Source of the DNA: Capnocytophaga sp. oral taxon 878
Lineage (GTDB): Bacteria > Bacteroidota > Bacteroidia > Flavobacteriales > Flavobacteriaceae
Direction of reading: 5' to 3'
DNA: 64,000 nucleotides
NCBI RefSeq assembly: GCF_002999135.1
Contig: NZ_CP027229.1
Coordinates: 2,138,501-2,202,500, forward strand
Position numbers and translations under genes: made by a program. A model generated the notes under the pieces. The model did not search any database. It worked only from the letters and a program-made list of their open reading frames with translations, and was not told the DNA's origin. Positions 35,228 to 43,600 of the stretch are shown in pieces (position 1 is the stretch's first letter; each line of letters opens with the position of its first letter).

Positions 35228-36675
35228 AGCTTTTCCTGATATATGAAATTGCTTATATCTTATTGATTATAGCGGTATGCCTGCGGATAGTGTGGGATAC
35301 GCGCTCGGTGAGCAAAAGTTTAGCCTACCTGCTACTGGTGATTTTCGTGCCAGTGCTGGGGGCTATTTTTTATTTCTCATTTGGCATTAATTATAGGAAG
35401 CATAAAATATATCATAAAAAACTGACGGTAGACCAAGCTTTTAGGAAGCAGCTGGAACGTATGTATCCGCTGATACGCAAGTACTTGGAGGGGCTGGACA
35501 CTTCGGCGATTGCGCCTTATGAAAAGAGTTTGCATTTTTTAGCTCATACTGAAAAACGCCTTACTATTATCCCTAATGAGGAGGTGAGGGTTATCTGTAA
35601 TGGTGAGAACCTTTTTCCTGAACTGCTTACTGCCTTGCGCGAGGCGAAACATCATATTCATATTGAATATTACATCTATGAGAATGACCGCATAGGTAAT
35701 GCGATTAAGGATATTTTGATACAGAAAGTGCGTGAAGGGGTGGAGGTGCGCTTTATTTACGATGATTTTGGCAGCCAAGGCATTAGGAAGAACATTGTGC
35801 GTGAGTTGCGGGCTTGTGGGGTGCAGGCTTTTCCGTTCTACAAAATTACTTTCGTGAAGTTGGCTAACCGGATGAATTACCGAAATCACCGAAAAATAGT
35901 GGTGGTGGATGGGTATACGGCTTTTGTGGGGGGCATCAATATTAGTGATAAATACAATAATGATGAGGGTAATGGGCTGTATTGGCGTGATACGCATTTG
36001 AAAGTGAGGGGCTACTCGGCGCATATACTGCAGGCTGTGTTTTTGCAGGACTGGAACTTTTGTAGTGGTGAGGATGTGGCTATTAGCACTCCTTATTTCC
36101 CGATAGGTATACAGCCTTACCCTACGGATTTTTTCACACAAATAGTGGCCAGTGGTGCGGACTCGGATTTGCCTAATATACTGTATGCTACGGTGCAGCT
36201 GATATATGCGGCTAAGCGGGAAATACTGATTACGACGCCTTATTTTATTCCTGATACTTCGTTACAGGAGGCGCTGGTTATTGCTGCGTTAAGTGGGGTG
36301 GCGGTGAAGCTGTTGGTGCCTAAAAAGGGGGATTCGGTGTTTGTGCATACTGCCAGCGAATCGTTTTTTGAGGAGCTTTTGGAGGCGGGGGTACAGGTGT
36401 ACCGATATGAAAGGGGCTTTGTACACGCGAAAACTTTTGTGATTGATGGTGAGGTGGCATCGGTGGGGACGGCGAACCTTGATGCGCGGAGTTTTAGTTT
36501 GAATTTTGAGGTGAATGCGCTTGTGTATAACAAGGCGGTGGCGGGGGATTTGCAACGTATTTTTTACGATGATTTAAAGGATGCGCAGCTGCTGACCCTT
36601 GGTAGTTGGCGCAAGCGCAGCTGGCTGAAGCAGCTGGGAGAGCGCTTTGCGCGTCTTTTTTCGCCTTTCCTATAA
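35224..36675 (+). CDS. cls: Cardiolipin synthase
   Basis: 483 residues. Two N-terminal TM helices (AYILLIIAVCLRIVWDT; LAYLLLVIFVPVLGAIFYFS) then two phospholipase-D domains with HKD motifs: NHRKIVVVDGYTAFVGGINI and HAKTFVIDGEVASVGTANLD. It condenses two phosphatidylglycerols into cardiolipin at the inner membrane. Coupled to the ABC ATPase gene by a 4-nt overlap; a strong terminator follows. Confidence 0.94.
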   Translation: MKLFLIYEIAYILLIIAVCLRIVWDTRSVSKSLAYLLLVIFVPVLGAIFYFSFGINYRKHKIYHKKLTVDQAFRKQLERMYPLIRKYLEGLDTSAIAPYEKSLHFLAHTEKRLTIIPNEEVRVICNGENLFPELLTALREAKHHIHIEYYIYENDRIGNAIKDILIQKVREGVEVRFIYDDFGSQGIRKNIVRELRACGVQAFPFYKITFVKLANRMNYRNHRKIVVVDGYTAFVGGINISDKYNNDEGNGLYWRDTHLKVRGYSAHILQAVFLQDWNFCSGEDVAISTPYFPIGIQPYPTDFFTQIVASGADSDLPNILYATVQLIYAAKREILITTPYFIPDTSLQEALVIAALSGVAVKLLVPKKGDSVFVHTASESFFEELLEAGVQVYRYERGFVHAKTFVIDGEVASVGTANLDARSFSLNFEVNALVYNKAVAGDLQRIFYDDLKDAQLLTLGSWRKRSWLKQLGERFARLFSPFL

Positions 36676-36698
36676 GGGGGTGTGGGTATGCTTATCAG

Positions 36699-36752
36699 GG
36701 CGCTGGTATTGGAAAAATAGGAGTTATTTTTTTAATACCAGCGTCTTTTTTT
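36699..36752 (+). terminator. Rho-independent terminator after cls
   Basis: The GCGCTGGTATT / AATACCAGCGTC stem, with an AT-rich loop of about 22 nt, is followed by T7. Confidence 0.85.
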
Positions 36753-36769
36753 GTTGGCTGTGAGAGGTT

Positions 36770-37130
36770 GAGGAAAATGTAATGTTTTTGGGTTTTTGTT
36801 GCGAATTTTTCAAAGGGAGCGTTGGGGAGTAAAAGAACTGATTATCAGTGGTTTTTCGTTTATCCTTCGTTTACAGTTCGTTTATAGTTCGTTATAGGTT
36901 CGTTTAAAATAGGTAAAAGGTAAGGGATAAGAGGTAAGAGGGTGGGGAGGAAGGGGCTGATTATTAGGGAAGAGGAGTTAAGAGATAGGGGATAGGGAGG
37001 GGGTGGTAATTTTTAAGATTTTGGCAATGAAAATGGGGAAAAGATGAATTTTGTGTAAGAGGTGAGGGGTGAGAGATAAGAGGGTGAGGGAAGGGGAAGG
37101 GGGTGAGAGGTGTGGGTGGTTTTGGGTTAA
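36770..37130 (-). repeat. Dispersed mosaic repeat, copy e (long form, reversed)
   Basis: Same boxes as copies b-d but inverted: AATGTAATGTTTTTGGG tail, AACTGATTATCAGTGG, array at 36856-36908 (TTCGTTTATCCTTCG...), AGGTAAAAGGTAAGGG purine tract, GGGCTGATTATTAGGG, TTTTGGCAATGAAAATGGGG and AAGATGAATTTTGTG. It covers the gap between cls and the AHSA1-like gene; no gene is seen. Confidence 0.85.
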
Positions 37131-37185
37131 TTTTGTTGTGGTTTGAAAAAAAAGTTGTATATTGCGCCCAAATAAGCGATATTTT

Positions 37186-37572
37186 ATGGAAAACAAAGAA
37201 AAATACCAAATTGAAGTACCTGTAAAAGCTTCACCTCAGCTGCTCTACCAATATATATCGACCCCAGCAGGTTTAGCGTCGTGGTATGCTGATGATGTGC
37301 GTGCATACGAAGATCATTATGTTTTTGTGTGGAATGGAGTGGAAGAGAACGCTCAGTTATGGCATAAGAAGTTGGATGATCATATACGTTTTCATTGGGA
37401 AGAGGATAGTGAGGCTACTACTTTTTTTGAGATACGCATCAGAGTAAATGCGCTTACGAATGAAGTGGTGCTGGTGATTACCGATTTTGCGCCTTCGAGC
37501 GAAATAGAAGACGCCAAACGGCTGTGGGAACTACAAATAACAGACTTAAAAGCACAAATAGGGGCAAATTAA
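37186..37572 (+). CDS. START/AHSA1 (SRPBCC) domain protein
   Basis: 128 residues. It starts MENKEKYQIEVPVKASPQLL, continues ISTPAGLASWYADDVRAYED (the family SxPxxLxxWF-like motif) and ends with a long helix (SSEIEDAKRLWELQITDLKA). The fold binds hydrophobic ligands or chaperone partners. ATG 37186 is preferred to an upstream TTG at 37162. It is followed by the aminotransferase gene. Confidence 0.85.
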   Translation: MENKEKYQIEVPVKASPQLLYQYISTPAGLASWYADDVRAYEDHYVFVWNGVEENAQLWHKKLDDHIRFHWEEDSEATTFFEIRIRVNALTNEVVLVITDFAPSSEIEDAKRLWELQITDLKAQIGAN

Positions 37573-37598
37573 AGCCTTATGATAATAGAATTAATAAG

Positions 37599-38450
37599 AT
37601 GAAACTCAATTACAATGGCAGCTTAAAGGCTGCTGATGAGCATATATTGACTACACAAAACCGAGCTTTTTTATATGGTGATGGGGTGTGCGATGTGTGC
37701 AAATACAGTTATCAAAAACTTTTGTTCTGGGAAGAACACTACTTGCGACTTATGGCTGGGATGCGAGTGTTACGGATGGATATCCCGATGGCCTTTTCGA
37801 TGGAGTATTTGCAAGATGAAATTATTGCATTGATAAAAGCTAATGGACTGGAAAGCAAGCCAGTGAAAGTGCGGTTTAGCGTATTTAGGAAGGTGGGAGG
37901 TGGATATACGCCTGCTACAAATGAGGTGGATTATGTTATTGAGACAGAAGAACTTAGATCGCCTTTTTACGTATTGAATGAAGCGGCTTATGAGGTGGAA
38001 CTTTTTAAGGATTTTTATGTACAACCCGACCTACTGGCGACGATAAAACATTTGAACAAGAATGTGAATATATTGGGGGGTATTTTTGCCTATGAGAATG
38101 ATTACCAGAACTGCCTTCTGTTAAATAGCAATAAGAATATTGCGGGAGTAGTGGACGGGAATCTTTTTGTAGTGCAAGGGAATACCATTAAGACACCGCC
38201 TCTTACCGATGGGGCTGTGAATGGCATCACACGTAAAATACTACTAAAAACACTGAAAAAGGCGCCTGATTATGAGGTGGTAGAGGCTTCTATCTCACCT
38301 TTTGAACTTCAAAAAGCCGATGAGCTGTTTGTTACCAATAGCATAGTGGGCATACAGCCTATAAGCAAATACCGCAAGAAAGATTACCCTTGCACGGTAG
38401 CGAAAAGCCTGATAGGCAAGCTGAATACAGTGGCAAGGTTTCAGGAATAA
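37599..38450 (+). CDS. Class IV aminotransferase (PabC/IlvE-like)
   Basis: 283 residues. FLYGDGVCDVCKYSYQKLLF near the N-terminus, catalytic Lys in ATIKHLNKNVNILGG, and the C-terminal cofactor loop VVDGNLFVVQGNTIKTPPLT and ELFVTNSIVGIQPISKYR. Fold type IV PLP enzymes include aminodeoxychorismate lyase and branched-chain aminotransferase; the lack of other branched-chain genes and the small size favour a PabC-like role, which is not certain. The tilS start follows by 1 nt. Confidence 0.85.
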   Translation: MKLNYNGSLKAADEHILTTQNRAFLYGDGVCDVCKYSYQKLLFWEEHYLRLMAGMRVLRMDIPMAFSMEYLQDEIIALIKANGLESKPVKVRFSVFRKVGGGYTPATNEVDYVIETEELRSPFYVLNEAAYEVELFKDFYVQPDLLATIKHLNKNVNILGGIFAYENDYQNCLLLNSNKNIAGVVDGNLFVVQGNTIKTPPLTDGAVNGITRKILLKTLKKAPDYEVVEASISPFELQKADELFVTNSIVGIQPISKYRKKDYPCTVAKSLIGKLNTVARFQE

Positions 38451-38451
38451 A

Positions 38452-39702
38452 ATGAAGGTTAACGTAAAAGATTTAAAGCAGCAAAAGCTATTGGTGGCCA
38501 TTAGTGGGGGCATTGATAGCGTAGTGCTGGCACACCTACTGCACAGTGAGGGGGTGGAGATAGTATTGGCGCACTGTAATTTCCAACTAAGGGGCGAAGA
38601 AAGTAATGCTGATGAGGCTTTTGTACGGGATTTTGCTAAAGAAATGGGAGTGGCAGTGGAGGTAATACGTTTTGACACTAAAAAATATGCCGAAATACAT
38701 CAATTAAATACCCAATTGGCAGCACGTGAACTGCGATATGAGTGGTTTGGGAAACTATTGGCAGAAAAAGGGTGTGATAAAGTAGCTATTGCCCATAATG
38801 CCAATGATAACCTTGAGACATTCTTCATTAACCTTTCACGAGGTACGGGCTTGGGCGGACTGCTGGGAATACCGAGAGAGACAGATACTATTATTAGGCC
38901 ACTACTAAAGGTAACACGAGAAGAGATAGAGCAATATGCACGAGTGCATAACCTGAGTTGGCGTGAGGATAGCAGTAATGCTACGGATCATTACGTGCGT
39001 AACCGGATTAGACATCATATAAGTCCGCAGCTGAGAGAGATACATCCTAATTTTTTAGAGAATTTTGGTAAAACGCAGGGGTATTTGCGTCAGGCAGATG
39101 CTTTTATTAGTTTTTACATTAAGAAAATAGAAGAGGAGTGTTTTGAGGGGGATAATCCTATTTGTATCAACACAAAGAAGCTGCAAGAGGTACCGGAATT
39201 AGAGTTTGTATTGCATCATTTGTTTTACTGTTATGGATTTGGTAATATAAAAGACCTTAAAAACTTATTGCTAAGGGCAGAGGCAGGAAAGCAATTAATA
39301 TCGGCTACACATAGTTTAGTGAAAGATAGGCACTGTTTATGGCTAAAACCTCTGGAAGAAGAAGAACAGGCTCCTGAACTTGTGTATGAAGAATTGTTTG
39401 AGCCTTTTTCAATAGAAAAGGGTAATCCTTCCATTGCCTATGTAGATGCAGATAAACTGACAGAGCCTCTGAGTGTGCGTAAGAAACAAGAGGGGGATGT
39501 GTTTTACCCTTTGGGATTGGGTAGGAAGAAAAAACTAAGTAAGTTTTTCATTGATGAAAAATATACTCAAGCCGAGCGAGACGGACAGTGGTTGCTGTGT
39601 TGTGGCGATGCTATAATATGGGTGATAGGCAAAAGATTAGACGAACGATTTAAAATTACAGAAAAGACAAAGAGAGCAAAAAAAATATATATACTTAGTT
39701 GA
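38452..39702 (+). CDS. tilS: tRNA(Ile)-lysidine synthase
   Basis: 416 residues. PP-loop LVAISGGIDSVVLAHLLHSE, HCNFQLRGEESNADEAFVRD, AHNANDNLETFFINLSRGTG and the helical/C-terminal TilS domains (SVRKKQEGDVFYPLGLGRKK, then KLSKFFIDEKYTQAERD). It converts the wobble C34 of tRNA-Ile(CAU) to lysidine, needed to read AUA. One base separates it from the aminotransferase gene, so both are in one operon. Confidence 0.95.
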   Translation: MKVNVKDLKQQKLLVAISGGIDSVVLAHLLHSEGVEIVLAHCNFQLRGEESNADEAFVRDFAKEMGVAVEVIRFDTKKYAEIHQLNTQLAARELRYEWFGKLLAEKGCDKVAIAHNANDNLETFFINLSRGTGLGGLLGIPRETDTIIRPLLKVTREEIEQYARVHNLSWREDSSNATDHYVRNRIRHHISPQLREIHPNFLENFGKTQGYLRQADAFISFYIKKIEEECFEGDNPICINTKKLQEVPELEFVLHHLFYCYGFGNIKDLKNLLLRAEAGKQLISATHSLVKDRHCLWLKPLEEEEQAPELVYEELFEPFSIEKGNPSIAYVDADKLTEPLSVRKKQEGDVFYPLGLGRKKKLSKFFIDEKYTQAERDGQWLLCCGDAIIWVIGKRLDERFKITEKTKRAKKIYILS

Positions 39703-39720
39703 TAATAAAAAAAAAGTTTG

Positions 39721-39728
39721 TACTTTTG
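39721..39728 (+). promoter_or_regulatory. -7 promoter element of the DUF3127 gene
   Basis: TACTTTTG followed by CACGTTG, 19 nt after the tilS stop; a TTG lies about 20 nt upstream. Confidence 0.65.
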
Positions 39729-39766
39729 CACGTTGTGAAGATTATAAACCGAACAATTAGAAAGAT

Positions 39767-40291
39767 ATGGAAATTCAAGGTAGAATTTTAAAATTAGGAG
39801 CCACGCAGGCGGTAAGTGCTACTTTCCAGAAGCGTGAAGTAGTTATCATAACTGAGGAGCAATATCCGCAGTATATTCCTTTTGATTTTGTACAAGGAAA
39901 TTGTGCACAGCTAGATGCTTTCCAGGAAAATCAAATGGTAAGAATTAGTTTTACAGTACGTGGACGTGAATGGACCAACCCACAAGGAGAAACTAAATAC
40001 ATAGTGAATTTACAAGGTTTTAGGATTGAGCCTGCTGAAGCTTATACCCCACAAGGATATGCTGCATATCCTCCGCAAGGATATGGACAACCAGCCCAAG
40101 GGTATGGACAAGCTCAGTATCAGCAAGCACCACCTCAATACCAACAAATGCCACAGCAGTATCAGCAAATGCCACCTCAAGGTATGCCGCAACAAGCGCC
40201 TCAAGCTACTACACCACAGCAAGCTTTTGGAATGCCTACTGCACAGCCTATGGCTGCTACACCTGCTGAGGATGACGACTTACCATTCTAA
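39767..40291 (+). CDS. DUF3127 protein with SSB-like acidic tail
   Basis: 174 residues. Residues 1-88 are the DUF3127 domain (MEIQGRILKLGATQAVSATF; KREVVIITEEQYPQYIPFDF), probably an OB-like beta barrel. Residues 90-160 are a Gln/Pro/Tyr-rich repeat (YGQPAQGYGQAQYQQAPPQY). The last residues are DDDLPF, the same type of tip (DDxxPF) that SSB uses to dock repair and replication proteins. By domain plan it is a single-stranded-DNA-binding-protein mimic. DUF3127 is common in Bacteroidetes; its role is unproven. Confidence 0.85.
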   Translation: MEIQGRILKLGATQAVSATFQKREVVIITEEQYPQYIPFDFVQGNCAQLDAFQENQMVRISFTVRGREWTNPQGETKYIVNLQGFRIEPAEAYTPQGYAAYPPQGYGQPAQGYGQAQYQQAPPQYQQMPQQYQQMPPQGMPQQAPQATTPQQAFGMPTAQPMAATPAEDDDLPF

Positions 40292-40325
40292 GAAATTGTA
40301 CTCAGATTTTAACAAATTAAAAAAA

Positions 40326-40358
40326 ATCCCTTCTTTTACTAAAAGGAGGGATTTTTTT
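40326..40358 (+). terminator. Rho-independent terminator after DUF3127 gene
   Basis: AATCCCTTCTTTT / AAAAGGAGGGATT inverted repeat with an ACT loop, followed by T7. Confidence 0.85.
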
Positions 40359-40410
40359 GTGCTTTACTTTATACCTAAAAGTAGGTAAGTATTATTAAGT
40401 ATAAAGCAAT

Positions 40411-40445
40411 AAAAAAGGCCTTACATTTCTGTAAAGCCTTTTTTG
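40411..40445 (-). terminator. Terminator of tRNA-Asn (bidirectional)
   Basis: AAAAGGCCTTACA / TGTAAAGCCTTTT with a TTTC loop and A/T runs on both sides, starting immediately at the 3' end of the tRNA. Confidence 0.8.
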
Positions 40446-40519
40446 CTCCCCCTACTGGACTTGAACCAGTGACCCTCTGATTAACAGTCAGATGCTCTAA
40501 CCAACTGAGCTAAGGAGGA
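40446..40519 (-). tRNA. tRNA-Asn (GTT)
   Basis: Cloverleaf on the minus strand: acceptor TCCTCCT / AGGGGGA, D arm GCTC...GAGC, anticodon stem TCTGA / TCAGA with loop CTGTTAA (anticodon GTT), T arm ACTGG-TTCAAGT-CCAGT, discriminator G. CCA is not encoded. A strong promoter lies upstream at 40542-40572. Confidence 0.95.
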
Positions 40520-40541
40520 GTGTCTTTCCTTAATTGCGGTG

Positions 40542-40572
40542 CAAAGGTACGACAATTTTTGAAACTTGCAAA
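40542..40572 (-). promoter_or_regulatory. Promoter of tRNA-Asn
   Basis: TTTG, 19 nt, TACCTTTG on the minus strand, followed by CACCGCAA. Nearly the same sequence stands before tRNA-Gln. Confidence 0.8.
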
Positions 40573-40647
40573 TTTTTTAGTGAAAAAATATCAATTATTT
40601 TTCATCAATACAAATATAAACTTCATTTTCAAGTTGTTACAAAATAA

Positions 40648-43600
40648 TTATTTTTTTACTACTTCTACCCATTTACCATTAGTACGGGTATTATAACGGT
40701 TATTATACATAGCTTCTGCATAGGTTCCTGGTAGATAATACTTACCTACATAGGATGCATTGAGCTTTAAACGTATTGTTTTACTTTGATTAGCTGAAAG
40801 CGATAGATAATAGTTTGCACGGTCATCACGGAAATCAGCATAATCAATAGCTGCATTATCTGAAGCATCACCATAATCGGTAAAGCGTGTATTAATGATT
40901 TCCCAACCCGATGGAATAATCTGTGTGAGCGCTATGTTTTCTACTCGCTCATTAGTAAGGTTTGTAAGCTGTATTGCTGCCACAAACTCGGTGCTTTGGC
41001 GTAAAGTACTTACATCTATTGTTTGTCCTTTATTATCACGGAAAGTAGTGCTAATAGCTACTCCATTTTGCATAACTAACTCTTTACCTACTGGAAGTAC
41101 TCCACTACTGATAAGACGTACATATAACGTTTGTCCTGATGTATTTTTGACTTGTACTGCTGCTTGCCCATTTACTTTTAAAGGCACTTGTACCATTGAC
41201 TCACCAGAGTTAATAGTTTCTGTTTTACCATTAAAAGTATAGCTTGCAGTAAAATTCTTTCCACTCTTATTAACTGCTACGTATTTAGCCATAGCATAAA
41301 GAGCATAAGCAGTGGACTGAGTACTAAGCCAATCATTAGACGATAATTTATCAGCTATTTCTAAAGCCCAACGAGCTGCATCTTGTTTGTGACCTATAAG
41401 CAATGCTGTTTCCATAGCCATAGCCTTATTACGCAATACTGAACCATAATAGTAACCATTATCTTCATCTAAAGCAGTGGTTTGGAATAGCTTGGTAGCA
41501 GTTTGTTTTTGTCCAGCAAGGGCATAAGCCGCAGCCAAAGTACGTTTAGCATTAGGAGTGATATCTTTCAGTTCTCGTAAGCGGTTCATAGCACCTATAT
41601 TAGGGCTGCCTGCCAACGCTAAAGTATACAAACGATAAGCTTGTGCAAAATCATTTTGATATTGCCCCTCAAAACGCCATTGGCGTGCTTCGGTATTTTG
41701 GTAATCTAACCATTTTTGCTTGCTATTAGGTGGTAATACATACCCTTTCTTCTCTGCTTCTATATAGAACTGACCAATGTATGAAGTTACCCAATCATCG
41801 GCATAACGTCCTCCTTTCCAATAAGTAAACCCTCCATTACTAAGTTGATTCTCATGTAGCTTGCTTATGGCTGCATTTACATTACGGTTGGTCTCTTCGG
41901 CTTTTTCTTTTGTAAGAGTAACAAAATCGGCTAAGAAAAGTTGAGGGAAGGCTCCAGAGGTTACCTGCTCGGCACAACCATGAGGATACCCTATAAGATA
42001 GTTTAAACGGCTACTCAAATTCACTCCTGGGAAGCTAGAAATCTCTAACGTAGTTTTAGCATTATTCCCTAATACTGAAGCATTCACACTAACCGATTTC
42101 CCTGCTCCTATCACTGCGTTTTCTACCACATAAGTAGTAGGATTAGGATTGTATACATCCATCTCTACCTCATAAGTAGCTTTTTCATTTCCTGAGGTAG
42201 CAGTCAGTTTTACCTTACCTATACCTGTATGCTGAGTAGTTTCAAGCTCAAAATAAGCCATCTGCTCACCAATACCATTAAAAGACAAAGATTGTGTACG
42301 ATTACCTACTACTTTGAACTGCCCGTTGGTTTCCACACTTACCGATACATTTTTCACTTGCTTTTCCATAGCAAAAACAGTTACTGGCAATACCACTTTC
42401 TCACCTGGCACCGCCTTACGTGGTAACGATCCTAATAATGATACCGGACTTATAACTGGTACATTCTTCTTTTCGGCAAAACCATAAGCATTCTTTTCTA
42501 CATTACTTGCCACCACCATCACTCGGGCCGAGCCCATATAGTTTGGTATCTGCACTTCGTGTGTATTACTACTACCTTTCTTCAGTTCAAAAGGACCTTT
42601 GAAAATTACAAAAGGTTTAAACCTGTTGGCTTTTTGCGCTTCTGCTCCTCCCAAATCCTCATCACCTCCTATACTAAAGGCTTGATTTATGGTACCCCCA
42701 TAAGCTCCTATTACATTGTCATACACATCCCAGGTTTTAACTCCTAAAGCTGTCTTAACAAAGAAATTCTTATGCGGGTTAGGTGTGCGAAAACGTGTAA
42801 GGTTTAACAAACCATCTTCTACTATAGCCAATGTATAGGTCATCGATTTGCCATCTTTTTCACTTACTTTGATAGTTGCTTTTTTCTGTGGAACAAACTT
42901 CTCTGGGGCTTGTATCACAGGGTTAAGTTCTGTATTTTTATCTTTCACATTCACTGGCACTACCCCATAAAGGCGTATTGGTGCATCATTGGCAGTGTTG
43001 GCGTGTGGTTGCAAAAGGGTAACGTAGAAATACACATTAGGGGTCATTTTATCGGTAATAGGCACTTTGTATGTAGTTTCTCCTGCCGCTGTCTCTACCC
43101 AATAGGTATCCAGTACAGCACTACCATTTTCAACCGAAATAAGTGCTCTTCCTCCTTTGTCCGAAGGGAAAGATATCACTGCCTTATCTCCTACATTATA
43201 GTCTTTCTTATCAGTACCCAATGTAAGCATTACAGCATCATTACCTTCTGTTCGGCGTGATTTACCTTCCCAGCTACCCCAATCAAAATAAGCCGTAGTA
43301 CCACATCGGTGACCACTATCGTTATTGGTAAGCAAAATGAAATATCTACCCCAATCATCATCATCAATTTTAAGCGTAAAGTGTGCTTTCCCACTGCTAT
43401 CGGTAGTAAGGCTCTTTACTGCATACACACTGCTGCTATTGCTGCTGTTATAGGTTGATATGTTCTGATTGGTAGCATCCCACCACCAACTCCAGCTCAC
43501 ACGGTAAATAGTAGCTGTAACTCCTTTGCCTGCCAAAGGCTTACCATTTTCCGAGAGCACTACCACTCTAAAGTCCTGATCTTCATCCGTGCTTAAATAA

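Noticed and set aside
35539-36141. 200-residue frame opposite cls
   Set aside because: Complete overlap with a well-recognised cardiolipin synthase; composition (His/Ile/Thr-rich) is that of an antisense shadow.
36964-37209. 81- and 72-residue Pro/Leu/His-rich frames on the minus strand
   Set aside because: They are translations of the pyrimidine tracts of repeat copy e.
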